The translations under genes and the position numbers were made by a program. This document shows, one piece after another, positions 56,227 to 64,000 of a stretch of 64,000 nt of DNA. Under the pieces are notes generated by a model. That model saw only the letters and a program-made list of their open reading frames with translations, was not told the DNA's origin and did not search any database. How positions within the stretch are numbered: position 1 is the first letter of the stretch; every line of letters begins with the position of its first letter. This DNA is from Prochlorococcus sp. AG-402-C09 (GTDB lineage: Bacteria > Cyanobacteriota > Cyanobacteriia > PCC-6307 > Cyanobiaceae), in assembly GCA_003279565.1 (NCBI GenBank), contig QCHN01000005.1, positions 62,001 through 126,000 on the forward strand. Reading direction: 5' to 3'.

Positions 56227-56748
56227 ATGGAAAGTCAGGAATCAAATCTGAATGCAAATAATAGCTCAACGGCTGTTTTAGAAAATAAAGATGCTGATAT
56301 TGTCTCAGTAGATAATCAATCAAAAGAAGTTTATGAAAAAGAATTATTTCCAACAGATCAAAATTTAATTTCATCTATTATCGAGGATGCTTTCCCGAAG
56401 GATAAAGCTAATCAGCAATTAGGTATTCCTCAATCTGATACTTTTGCATTTGCAAGTCGTATATTCTTCTTATGGGTTTGGCCCATAGTTTTTCATAACA
56501 AAGTCAGAAATCTAATTAATAACTTGAATTTTGCACAGCCTTACTCTAACCCTGGAGAAAGTACATACACAGTTAAAGATACTGAAACTGTGTACACAAT
56601 GACTAAAGATGCATTTGCAGGGAAAGGAGGAATGAAATTTATGGGAATTAGATTTATGTCTATTTGGGTTTTCCCAGTTGCAATAACTGGGGCGGTTATG
56701 GAATTTTTATTTGTAGGACCACTTATGAATACTAACCCATTTGGCTAA
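56227..56748 (+). CDS. Membrane protein of unknown function
   Basis: 173 residues. The first ~70 residues are polar, acidic and probably disordered (SQESNLNANNSS, LENKDADIVSV). Helix-like regions follow at ~80-95 (FASRIFFLWVWPIVF) and at ~135-165 (FMSIWVFPVAITGAVMEFLFV), with polar residues between. No family recognised. It lies 160 bp after the PsbF-like gene and next to a small membrane protein on the opposite strand; the cluster suggests linked functions in the photosynthetic membrane, which is inference. Confidence 0.7.
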   Translation: MESQESNLNANNSSTAVLENKDADIVSVDNQSKEVYEKELFPTDQNLISSIIEDAFPKDKANQQLGIPQSDTFAFASRIFFLWVWPIVFHNKVRNLINNLNFAQPYSNPGESTYTVKDTETVYTMTKDAFAGKGGMKFMGIRFMSIWVFPVAITGAVMEFLFVGPLMNTNPFG

Positions 56749-56802
56749 AAGTTAATTCAACAATATATTGTGATTTAAAGCTCTTTAAAATTAATTATAT
56801 TT

Positions 56803-56964
56803 TCAGACGTTTCTAAATGGGAAAAAGGGAGTAACTTTCTTCGTTGGATTACTACCTGCAATAGCTTTGCCTCTAATGTACATAAATAAACCAAGTGTGA
56901 TTATCATTACAGGTGGATGCAGAGCTAAAGATCTGCCAATAAGTTGAAGCTCTTCTCCTGACAT
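56803..56964 (-). CDS. Very small single-helix membrane protein
   Basis: 53 residues (start 56964, stop 56803-56805): SGEELQLIGRSLALHPPVM, then IITLGLFMYIRGKAIAGSNP and a basic tail. One helix (~18-31) preceded by a His-Pro-Pro sequence. No family recognised. It converges on the gene at 56227 and could belong to the same membrane complex. The composition is protein-like and no competing frame is longer. Confidence 0.55.
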   Translation of the reverse strand: MSGEELQLIGRSLALHPPVMIITLGLFMYIRGKAIAGSNPTKKVTPFFPFRNV

Positions 56965-57040
56965 TTAATTAGTTTAATTCTGAATTAACTATAGCTTGTA
57001 AAGAAGCTAAAAAAAAATAATTTAATATATATAAAAGAAT

Positions 57041-57319
57041 CTACTTCTTATTTTTTTTATTATAACTAAGCTTTAAAATTAAAATCGAAAAATTAAAAAT
57101 AAAGGTAACAACATTGGCAACTAGAATAGGAATTGAATGAATTTTTAGACCGTAAATAATCCAACAAATAAGACCTGTTATAAATAGAATCAACATAATT
57201 AATGAAATATCATCAGCTGATTTTGTTCTCCAAGTCTTATATAGCTGGGGTAAAAAAGATATGGTAGTTAGGAAAGCAGCTGAAAAACCAAATAAATCTA
57301 TATAATTAAAGTGATTCAT
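57041..57319 (-). CDS. SemiSWEET-type sugar transporter (PQ-loop)
   Basis: 92 residues with three hydrophobic segments. FGFSAAFLTTISFLPQLYKTW has the SFLPQ (PQ-loop) motif, RTKSADDISLIMLILFITGL is the typical SAD.S...L pattern, and the third helix ends in LLKLSYNKKNKK-like basic tail. SemiSWEETs dimerise to carry sugars down a gradient. It is divergent from the gene at 57414. Confidence 0.85.
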   Translation of the reverse strand: MNHFNYIDLFGFSAAFLTTISFLPQLYKTWRTKSADDISLIMLILFITGLICWIIYGLKIHSIPILVANVVTFIFNFSILILKLSYNKKNKK

Positions 57320-57413
57320 CTTTGTTGAATAGTAATGAAACAGATCAAAACTATATAGTAATAAAAAATTAGTATATTATATTTTTAACCTGTATTAGTA
57401 GTAATAAAATCTT

Positions 57414-57680
57414 ATGAGTGAACAGTCTGATTTTAATGATGAAGTTTTAAAGGATAAATTGGAAACTTTATTAGTTGAAGATAACGTGATTAAAAAATGG
57501 AATGAAGGCCTATTCATAAAATCACTTATCCTTTTGCCAATAATAATTTTTATAGTAGGTTTATTTATTGTGAACAGACCAGAAAAATTAACAGATATAT
57601 TATTTGTATTTCTTTATCCTGTAGCCCTAATATTGATAGGGTTGATACTTCTATTTTTTATGAGAAGCAAATTAAAGTAG
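57414..57680 (+). CDS. Small two-helix membrane protein
   Basis: 88 residues. An acidic N-terminus (~1-30) leads into helix 1 (~33-49, LILLPIIIFIVGLFIV) and helix 2 (~60-80, ILFVFLYPVALILIGLILLFF). No domain recognised. It starts 94 bp from the divergent SemiSWEET. Confidence 0.65.
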   Translation: MSEQSDFNDEVLKDKLETLLVEDNVIKKWNEGLFIKSLILLPIIIFIVGLFIVNRPEKLTDILFVFLYPVALILIGLILLFFMRSKLK

Positions 57681-57778
57681 AAGATATTGATAGAATCTTT
57701 TTACTTTAAATCTTGGTTTTTATGTAGCCAATAAGGTAGTCCCAATGTAAGCTATTAGTAATTAAACATTAATATCCA

Positions 57779-57946
57779 ATGGCAGGCGGACCATTATTAC
57801 AACTTTGGGAAAACCTATTACCATTTGCTAAGGATCTGAGAATTCGCTTTGCAATAGCAATGCTAGGTAATGTTCTTGCAATATTATTTATCTTCACTCT
57901 ATGTAAAATGTTTATTCCAGGATTGGAAGAACAACTATTTAATTGA
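57779..57946 (+). CDS. Very small single-helix membrane protein
   Basis: 55 residues (ATG 57779, TGA 57944-57946): AGGPLLQLWENLLPFAKDLR, then a helix IAMLGNVLAILFIFTLCKMF and a short tail. No family recognised. Its last 12 bp overlap the end of the TPR-methyltransferase gene on the opposite strand, so the stop may also limit that gene. It lies 98 bp after the two-helix protein. Confidence 0.6.
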   Translation: MAGGPLLQLWENLLPFAKDLRIRFAIAMLGNVLAILFIFTLCKMFIPGLEEQLFN

Positions 57947-60274
57947 TTTTCTAGACCAGAATTGATACATTTCTCTAAAAGAATTAGGATTTGATTTTTC
58001 AAATTTATCCCATAAATCTAAATCTTTTAAAGAGTCTATATCTTTGTGATCTATCTGATATTTATCTTTTATATCTTTTGAAAGTGTAAAACCTAGGAAT
58101 TCCAGATTAGATACTTTTAACATCTCTTTGATTTCAATTAACGAGTAACAATTTTCGTGACTATGAAAGCAGAGATCTCTACACATTGATGTTGAGTAGA
58201 AATCTGACCAATTAGTTATTTCATTTAACTCTTTTATTTCTCCATTAAGAACGTCATTTCTGAAGCTTCTTATTTCATCAACGCTTGGTTTAATATCTTT
58301 TCCTTTTATTATTTCTCTTGCTTTTAGTATTTCTTTTCTTGCATATTTGCTGTAGAAACCTAACTTTAAAAAACCTTTAGCTTCCAATACCTCAAACAGA
58401 TTTGATAATCCCTCGTTAGGATCATTCATATGGTGAAGAACACCTGAACATTCTATTAAATCAAATCTTTTATTTAGTGATTTTAATTCAAGTAAATCCA
58501 TTTCTATAAAATCGACATTTTTCAATCCATATTCATCGACCTTTCTCTTGGCATATGAGATACTTGAATTGCTTAAATCGATTGCTGTTATTTCACAATT
58601 ACTATATCGAGATGCTTCAAGTATTTGAATTCCCGTTCCACAACCAGCTATAAGTATATTTGTTTTTTTATTTTTTAATTGAGCTGAATCAGATTTAATT
58701 GCATTTGGATGAATTTCAGAATTAATAACTGATAAAAAGTTTAATTTGTTTTCTTTGGCATATGAATTATATCTCCATCTAGGATATGGGTTTAATTCAT
58801 ACTGATTTTTCACTTCCTTAGATATACAATCTTTTATATTGCCTATCTTTTTAATCCCTTTTGAAATCTTTTGTTCATCATTTAATTCTTTAATTTGTAA
58901 ATCAAGTAGATTATTGAATTCTTTGTTGTTTGAAATATAATCATTCAAATTAATTATTTCATTATTTATTAAAGATAGAGATTGGTAACAAGAGATTATT
59001 GCTAATTTATAGTCATTATTTTTATTGCTATTAATTGTTTTCTTAAGTTCTTTTAGTTTATATTTTTCTTCTGTGGATATGTAATATACATACTCATTTA
59101 AGAAACATTGTGAACCAAGCCCTATAGTAAAGTTAAGAATACTATTACTTACCTTATCTTTATCTGAGTAGCTTATAAGAATATTCTTGCGTATATTTAC
59201 TAAGACTTTTTCCCATAATGGAGAGCAAAATATGAGTAGTGATAGTGCTTTTACTAATTCCTTTTGATTGATAAGAATATTAAACTCATTATTTTCATAT
59301 AATTTCGATTCTAAAATTGATAATTTTTCTAATATTTCTTTGGAGATCATACTGTTTATACACCCAAATAGTTCTCGATGAGAAATATCTTTCCTGTTTA
59401 ATATATTATTAAGTAATTCTCTATTATCTTTCTTTGATGTATTTAATAATTCACCTTTTTTAATTAACTCACTTAGAAGTTGAAAACTTAGCTCACTATT
59501 TTTATTCAATAAAATTTCTTTTTTTATAAGTGAAAGTGATTTTTTATAATCACCGAGTTGGTTATAGATTGTAGCTAGATTTAAATAACATTTTTCTAGT
59601 TTATTATCTATCTCTATTGCTTTCTCTGTATGTAATATTGCCTTTTCTAGTTCTTGTTTCTCTTTGTAGCATGCGCCTAGATTTAAATGAGCTATAGCAG
59701 ATTTATTGTTTATTTCTAATGCTTTTAAATAATATTCTTCTGCCTCATCATATTTATTAGAATCTTTATTTAGCAATCCTAGATTTATGTAGGCATCAAA
59801 GTAATTATTATCTAGTTCTATTGCTTTTTCAAGTGATAATTTGGACTCATCATATTTATTTAAACTTTTCAGAATTAATCCTCTTATGCAATAGCTATTT
59901 GGAAGACTTGGATTTAATTTAATTGCTTCTTCAATGATTATTTCGGCTTTTTCAAAATTATTTAATTTATAATATAAAAAAGATAAATTTAATTTTGAGT
60001 AAATATGATTAGGATAACTTTTAGCACATTTTCTATATAGTTTTATTGCTTTATCATTTTCACCTTTTTCTTCACATATGAGCGCATAATTTGAAATTAT
60101 ATCTGCATCAGAATATCCATTCTTTAAAAAAGCCATATAACCTTTTTCTGCTTCATCTAAATTACCTTTAATATGATGATTGATTGATTGTGCTTTCAGA
60201 TCCTTTTCTGAAAGTTTTCGGAGTTTTTTAGAAGAGCCTTTATTCTCTTTTTTCTTTTTCCCGAAACCACTCAA
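57935..60274 (-). CDS. TPR protein with C-terminal SAM methyltransferase
   Basis: 779 residues. The first ~25 residues are lysine-rich (FGKKKKENKGSSKK), then TPR units span ~30-270 with the 34-residue pattern SYCIRGLILKSLNKYDESKL and YINLGLLNKDSNKYDEAEEY. Residues ~270-520 are helical, lysine/asparagine-rich. The methyltransferase (~540-680) has NILIAGCGTGIQILEAS (SAM loop) and FDLIECSGVLHHMND, a class I fold. The substrate is unknown. It is a third TPR-fusion protein in the window, but its leader is not like that of the two island ones. Confidence 0.88.
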   Translation of the reverse strand: MSGFGKKKKENKGSSKKLRKLSEKDLKAQSINHHIKGNLDEAEKGYMAFLKNGYSDADIISNYALICEEKGENDKAIKLYRKCAKSYPNHIYSKLNLSFLYYKLNNFEKAEIIIEEAIKLNPSLPNSYCIRGLILKSLNKYDESKLSLEKAIELDNNYFDAYINLGLLNKDSNKYDEAEEYYLKALEINNKSAIAHLNLGACYKEKQELEKAILHTEKAIEIDNKLEKCYLNLATIYNQLGDYKKSLSLIKKEILLNKNSELSFQLLSELIKKGELLNTSKKDNRELLNNILNRKDISHRELFGCINSMISKEILEKLSILESKLYENNEFNILINQKELVKALSLLIFCSPLWEKVLVNIRKNILISYSDKDKVSNSILNFTIGLGSQCFLNEYVYYISTEEKYKLKELKKTINSNKNNDYKLAIISCYQSLSLINNEIINLNDYISNNKEFNNLLDLQIKELNDEQKISKGIKKIGNIKDCISKEVKNQYELNPYPRWRYNSYAKENKLNFLSVINSEIHPNAIKSDSAQLKNKKTNILIAGCGTGIQILEASRYSNCEITAIDLSNSSISYAKRKVDEYGLKNVDFIEMDLLELKSLNKRFDLIECSGVLHHMNDPNEGLSNLFEVLEAKGFLKLGFYSKYARKEILKAREIIKGKDIKPSVDEIRSFRNDVLNGEIKELNEITNWSDFYSTSMCRDLCFHSHENCYSLIEIKEMLKVSNLEFLGFTLSKDIKDKYQIDHKDIDSLKDLDLWDKFEKSNPNSFREMYQFWSRKSIK

Positions 60275-60469
60275 TGATTTTTATTTAATTAATACCATTA
60301 TACTAAAACTAAAAATCTTATTTTTTTAATCTTAATAAATTTAGAGTTCACAAACTATAGTTAGTAGGTGTTGATCTATAATTGTAGTGTTAATACTATT
60401 TTATCAACTCTTTTTACCTCCGATAGGCCTCAATTTTTATATAATGAATAAGTTAGTTTTAGGATTCAA

Positions 60470-60925
60470 ATGCCTTTAAAGTTAGGCGATCAAATACCTG
60501 ATTTCTCACTGTCTGACCAGCTAGGAGTTGCTAGGACGAACAAGCAAACTAAAGGAAGGCCACTAGTTTTATTTTTTTACCCTAAAGATGATACCCCTGG
60601 ATGTACCGCTGAAAATTGTGGCTTTAGAGATAAATATGATCTTTTTAAACTATTTGGTGCTGAGGTTTGGGGAGTGAGTGGTGATGATGAGGCAAGCCAT
60701 AGATCCTTTGCCGACAAAAATAAACTTCCTTTCCCATTATTGTGTGATACTGATAATTCTTTGAGAAGAGCTTTTGGTGTCCCAAAAGTTCTTGGTTTGC
60801 TAGATGGTCGTGTGACTTACATTATTGACTCGAAAGGAGTTATTAGACATATTTTCAACGACCTTTTAAATGGTCCTGCTCATGTAAATGAAGCACTAAG
60901 AGTATTAGGTGAAATAAGAAATTAA
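60470..60925 (+). CDS. bcp: Peroxiredoxin, BCP/PrxQ type
   Basis: 151 residues. DDTPGCTAENCGFRDKYDLF carries the peroxidatic cysteine in PGCT and the resolving cysteine five residues on, typical of PrxQ. VWGVSGDDEASHRSFADKN and FPLLCDTDNSLRRAFGVPK are late family motifs. It reduces hydrogen peroxide and alkyl peroxides with thioredoxin. It is divergent from the TPR-methyltransferase. Confidence 0.96.
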   Translation: MPLKLGDQIPDFSLSDQLGVARTNKQTKGRPLVLFFYPKDDTPGCTAENCGFRDKYDLFKLFGAEVWGVSGDDEASHRSFADKNKLPFPLLCDTDNSLRRAFGVPKVLGLLDGRVTYIIDSKGVIRHIFNDLLNGPAHVNEALRVLGEIRN

Positions 60926-60981
60926 TTATTTTGGTTGAAATTTAATTCTTTTAATTCTCTAAAGTAAGTGTTAATAAATAC

Positions 60982-61257
60982 TCAAGAAACTAATTTCCTA
61001 CTAATTTCACTTGATTGTAGTTTTTCTACAACTGTTTCAGAAGAAATTTTTGCAACATCGTTCAATCCGTTTGCATCAAACCATGGGGCTGTAGCCCAAT
61101 CGAATCCTTTGCCAAAAGTATTGTCTGGAGAAACTATGTACCAATGGCAAGCAGTGTCGGGTACATCTACGGCACATTTTGACCAATTATCACTCCACTG
61201 AGGTACTTGAACCCAAAGTAAAGTTGAAAAAAACAGAGAAAACAAAGAAGTGAACAT
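60982..61257 (-). CDS. Small exported protein of unknown function
   Basis: 91 residues. A short hydrophobic signal (FTSLFSLFFSTLLWV, residues 2-16) precedes a Trp- and Cys-containing section (SDNWSKCAVDVPDTACHWYI) that may form a disulfide, and an acidic, helical C-terminus. No family recognised. It is convergent with the peroxiredoxin gene. Confidence 0.65.
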   Translation of the reverse strand: MFTSLFSLFFSTLLWVQVPQWSDNWSKCAVDVPDTACHWYIVSPDNTFGKGFDWATAPWFDANGLNDVAKISSETVVEKLQSSEISRKLVS

Positions 61258-61354
61258 ATCTTTAGTTTTACTTAACTTTAGTGCTTTTTGTCCTAAAACG
61301 AGGATTTAGAAATTCTTTTTCGGCAAGATAATCAAATAGTAATTATAAGTTAAT

Positions 61355-61621
61355 CTAATTAATCTTTCTATTACTTTTTAAGTATCTCAGGCATAAAATT
61401 TCTTGTGTCTTTTCATTTTCTCCAGAATTTACTATCCATTCTTTAAATTCTTGATAAAGAACGGATCTATCTATTCTATCTAATTCAGTCATCCTAATTA
61501 AAGTACAGCTAAGTGTGACTGAAATTATTTCTTCAATAGAAGGGTTATTCTTCAATTTTTGTTTTGGATTTCGTATGAATAATCTAATAAGTAATTTTCT
61601 CTGATGAGGCTTTTTGGCCAT
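61355..61621 (-). CDS. Small basic protein of unknown function
   Basis: 88 residues. The first 25 are strongly basic (KKPHQRKLLIRLFIRNPKQK), then a helical, amphipathic middle (SIEEIISVTLSCTLIRMTEL) and a C-terminus with KTQEILCLRYLKSN. No motif identified; RNA- or DNA-binding is only a guess from charge. Confidence 0.55.
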   Translation of the reverse strand: MAKKPHQRKLLIRLFIRNPKQKLKNNPSIEEIISVTLSCTLIRMTELDRIDRSVLYQEFKEWIVNSGENEKTQEILCLRYLKSNRKIN

Positions 61622-61739
61622 AATTTTATATTCAATTTATTAATCGAATGTAATTATTTATGAATCTAGGGTGTTTTTATAAATATTATTTCATACTAGG
61701 TATTAATCGTTTATAATACTTTAATAAGTTTATTTTTCA

Positions 61740-61928
61740 ATGGAAAGAGAAAGTAAAAATAAATCTTTCGTTATTTGGATCGAGGAAATTTGGGAAGAAA
61801 TAGAGGTTCAAATTTATGGAATAATAGGTGCAATATTCTTTTTTTGTGTTATCTATGTTGTTTTTCAACCTCATTGGATGAGTCCAATATTTGATCTTTT
61901 TTCGAAAATTAAATTACCTGTAGGATAA
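61740..61928 (+). CDS. Small single-helix membrane protein
   Basis: 62 residues. A charged N-terminal amphipathic part (SKNKSFVIWIEEIWEEIEV) is followed by one helix (IIGAIFFFCVIYVVF, ~28-42) and a short C-terminal loop. No family recognised. It has no competing strand frame of note and starts with ATG. Confidence 0.5.
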   Translation: MERESKNKSFVIWIEEIWEEIEVQIYGIIGAIFFFCVIYVVFQPHWMSPIFDLFSKIKLPVG

Positions 61929-61962
61929 ATACTCAAATACTAGAGAATTAATTTCCTTATTA

Positions 61963-62319
61963 TTAGTACTCCAAACTTTTCTCTTTGGCTACTAATTCTA
62001 TAAATTTCCATACAAGGGCATGTTTATAGTCGTCCTTATTTGGACAAGCCGATACTACGTCTTGCCATGAGAAATTATCTTGATCTTTATTGTCTTTCAG
62101 AGGTGATCCAAAATCTCTTGCAAGATTAGAAAGAAAAGAGTATCCGAGTCTTTCTGAAGTGTATTGGATTATCTCATCTGAGTAACTCATATAGAGCAAG
62201 AGAGTGTCAGCTTGATAGTTATGTCTTGTGCATGCACCATCAGAACAACCACTACTCGCAATCTCTAAGCATGCTTTATGGTCGTAGGTTTCCTTGATTA
62301 ACTCAACTAATTTTCCCAT
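61963..62319 (-). CDS. Cysteine-containing small protein of unknown function
   Basis: 118 residues, soluble. A cluster of cysteines in KACLEIASSGCSDGACTRHNY (C18, C25, C30) and one further on (VVSACPNK) might bind a metal or form disulfides. The rest is helical and acidic. I cannot name a family; similar-looking small proteins occur in picocyanobacteria. Confidence 0.65.
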   Translation of the reverse strand: MGKLVELIKETYDHKACLEIASSGCSDGACTRHNYQADTLLLYMSYSDEIIQYTSERLGYSFLSNLARDFGSPLKDNKDQDNFSWQDVVSACPNKDDYKHALVWKFIELVAKEKSLEY

Positions 62320-62480
62320 TTGATTCTTTCTGCAGCACTATTGTTATAGCTAAAAAATCTTAATTACGTATTGAACTAAAAAAACAAGTAAAATTTATAA
62401 AATAAGTAAATACTCATTTTTCGTCTGGTTTGCGATTAGGAAATTTACTCTTTCTTTTTTATTTTAAAATGATAAATATT

Positions 62481-62906
62481 TTAGTCAACAAATCTTGAGT
62501 ATAACCATCTAAGAAATGCTCCTAAAACTGGAATATTACCAAATGTTCCTGAACAAAAATCAAAATAATCTCTATGTTCTTTTACCTTCCCTTCTTCATC
62601 AAATATTAAGCGTGTTGTCCCATCATATATAAACTCTATACCTTTTATTTTTAAACCCATTGTCCATTCAACAAAAGCAATATTCTTATTGATGGCAATT
62701 GAATGTGATTTTAAATAAATATCATCACATCTTTTGATTAATCCATCTTGAGCTTTGATGTATGCATCAATTCCTTTTTTTTCTTGAGTAGGATCGACGA
62801 ATTTAACTTGTTGATTGTACAAAGATTCCCATTCTTCCCTGGATGGAGCATTCTCTCCATAAGATAAATTAAAGAATTTTTTTAATTCTTTCTCTTTGAT
62901 GAGCAT
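62481..62906 (-). CDS. SnoaL/NTF2-like protein
   Basis: 141 residues, cone-shaped NTF2-like fold by pattern: YNQQVKFVDPTQEKKGIDAY, IAFVEWTMGLKIKGIEF, GTTRLIFDEEGKVKEHRDYFD. These proteins bind small ligands or act as isomerases or hydrolases; the substrate is unknown. It is alone on its strand here. A hydrophobic C-terminal tail (FLRWLYSRFVD) is slightly unusual. Confidence 0.8.
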   Translation of the reverse strand: MLIKEKELKKFFNLSYGENAPSREEWESLYNQQVKFVDPTQEKKGIDAYIKAQDGLIKRCDDIYLKSHSIAINKNIAFVEWTMGLKIKGIEFIYDGTTRLIFDEEGKVKEHRDYFDFCSGTFGNIPVLGAFLRWLYSRFVD

Positions 62907-63021
62907 TGAATTTATCGTTATTAATTACAATTTAGATTATTTAAATAAACATCGCGTTGAAGCTATGTCATCAAGATAACTCAGAAATAGCTTAGATTTA
63001 GTATCTATTCATCTAGCTCAT

Positions 63022-63381
63022 ATGAACAGGAAGAACATTCTTATTTCTATTGCGGTCCTTGGAATAGGAATAATTCTCTATAAATTGCTATTGGGACTTG
63101 TCCTCCCAATAGCTTTGTTTGTCTCTCTTGGGTATGTTCTGAAATTTCTACTTAAGGGCTCTTCCTCTGATTCGGTTAAGGAGGTTTCTAAGATTTTTAC
63201 TAACAGTGAGACCTCTTCTTCAATTGACAACATAGTTGAAATTAAGCCTCTTGAAGAAGAAAAGCCTGTCGAAGAAGAAAAGCCTGTCGAAGAAGAAAAG
63301 CCTTTTGAAGAAGAAAAGCCTTTTGAAGAAGAAAAGCCTTTCGAAGAAGAAAAGCCTGTCGAAGAAGAAAAGCCTGAGTAA
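63022..63381 (+). CDS. Small membrane protein with EEEKP-repeat tail
   Basis: 119 residues. Two hydrophobic segments at ~5-40 (ILISIAVLGIGIILYKLLLGL and LPIALFVSLGYVLKFLL), a serine-rich section, then the tail made of seven near-identical six-residue units EEEKP(V/F/E). The tail is acidic and probably extended and disordered. No family recognised. Repeat number may vary between strains because the DNA is a perfect tandem repeat. Confidence 0.75.
   Translation: MNRKNILISIAVLGIGIILYKLLLGLVLPIALFVSLGYVLKFLLKGSSSDSVKEVSKIFTNSETSSSIDNIVEIKPLEEEKPVEEEKPVEEEKPFEEEKPFEEEKPFEEEKPVEEEKPE
63253..63378. repeat. Seven tandem 18-bp repeats (coding)
   Basis: Unit GAAGAAGAAAAGCCTGTC, seven copies in phase with the reading frame; only the last codon changes, in the order GTC, GTC, TTT, TTT, TTC, GTC, GAG. 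Copy-number change would keep the frame. Confidence 0.95.
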
Positions 63382-63425
63382 ATGGTTAGGCTAGGAAAGT
63401 TATAATCTTTTCTCAAGTTTCTTTA

Positions 63426-63650
63426 ATGGATACAAATTCAAAAAAAGGTTTTTGGGATAAAAAGCCTTACTGGTGTCAACCTTGGTCAATTATTAGCTTT
63501 GGAGTTTTAGTTCTAATTTTTAGTTGGAAACTATTTAATAACATTATATTTACTTCAACTATAGGTATTTTTGTTTTTGTTTGGTGGATATTATTTTTAA
63601 TACTTGCTCCGAATTCATATCAGCTAATTAATGATAAAGAACAACCATAA
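63426..63650 (+). CDS. Small conserved-looking membrane protein (WCQPWSI motif)
   Basis: 74 residues: FWDKKPYWCQPWSIISFGV, with the WCQPWSI pattern of a small cyanobacterial membrane family (DUF6737-like, from memory), two helices (~22-38 and ~42-60) and VWWILFLILAPNSYQL at the end. Function unknown. It starts 44 bp after the repeat-tail gene, in the same direction. Confidence 0.65.
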   Translation: MDTNSKKGFWDKKPYWCQPWSIISFGVLVLIFSWKLFNNIIFTSTIGIFVFVWWILFLILAPNSYQLINDKEQP

Positions 63651-63734
63651 TTTGTTATTTTATTTGAATAGACTTAAAAATTAATTCTCTATTTAGCCCA
63701 GAAAAACAAAAATAAGAAATCTCAAGTTAAGTTT

Positions 63735-63929
63735 TTATATCCCATGATTCCTAATTGTTTTGGATGGGAATCCTGAGTAACCACCTGAAAACCTCTTTCG
63801 ATTTGTCCAATAAAATTCAACTAACTCTCTTGTTGAGGTTGTTATGAGAGTTTCTCTGCCTATTCCTAGTCCGCTTGAAAGCTTTGGACTCTTTGTTGAT
63901 TTCCAGCTTGAAGTGCTTGAAGATTCCAT
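63735..63929 (-). CDS. Possible small protein of unknown function
   Basis: 64 residues: a serine/threonine-rich first half (SSSTSSWKSTKS) and a basic second half with RELVEFYWTNRKRFSGGYSG. No family recognised. The gene's promoter region would lie right at the window end. Real or spurious cannot be settled here. Confidence 0.4.
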   Translation of the reverse strand: MESSSTSSWKSTKSPKLSSGLGIGRETLITTSTRELVEFYWTNRKRFSGGYSGFPSKTIRNHGI

Positions 63930-64000
63930 TAAATACTCCAGTTGATTGGTTGAATAAATACGCGAACAATCCCCTACCTCTGTTGATCGTTTCAGTAATC

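Overview
The window is AT-rich DNA from a marine picocyanobacterium, most likely Prochlorococcus and probably a low-light type; that placement is inferred from gene content, base composition and gene order, not from any database search. The cyanobacterial markers are a Ycf46-like AAA ATPase, the rpmH-rnpA-PH protein-yidC block, long-chain flavodoxin, a DUF2808 protein, a PsbF-like membrane protein and several very small membrane proteins.

Positions 1-37,100 look like a genomic island for cell-surface and secondary metabolism. From 0.5 to 12.1 kb there is one long minus-strand gene run carrying a full GDP-D-glycero-alpha-D-manno-heptose set (GmhA, HddA, GmhB, HddC), a transaldolase-like enzyme that could supply sedoheptulose 7-phosphate, sugar-modifying oxidoreductases, and an initiating sugar-phosphate transferase. 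A WavE-like gene and an outer-membrane beta-barrel-like protein follow. From 15.3 to 28.7 kb lies the most striking locus: a 2188-residue KS-DH-ER-KR-ACP-thioester-reductase polyketide synthase without an acyltransferase domain, tightly coupled to two glycosyltransferases and an MFS transporter, and neighboured by a cytochrome P450, a membrane alpha/beta hydrolase and a START-like protein. I read it as a system making, glycosylating and exporting a reduced aliphatic alcohol or aldehyde, similar in logic to heterocyst glycolipid pathways. Then come UDP-xylose synthase, an accessory pyruvate-kinase-like gene, two copies (one broken) of a small terminase-like/HTH gene, and two TPR fusion proteins (sulfotransferase; radical SAM/SPASM) that share promoter and leader. 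A tRNA-Arg(TCT) at 37.2 kb, with its 3' end facing the island, probably marks the border.

From 37.5 to 53.6 kb the order is core-like: HTH protein, rsmI, cysQ, pnp, rpsN, rseP, serS, Ycf46-like ATPase, yidC, PH protein, rnpA, rpmH, DUF2808 protein, aroH, sppA, an EamA transporter and a GT4 glycosyltransferase.

From 53.8 kb to the end there are flavodoxin, a cluster of small membrane proteins that includes a PsbF-like protein lacking the haem-ligand histidine, a SemiSWEET, a TPR-methyltransferase, PrxQ/BCP peroxiredoxin, and a string of small proteins of unknown role, one ending in seven copies of an 18-bp repeat.
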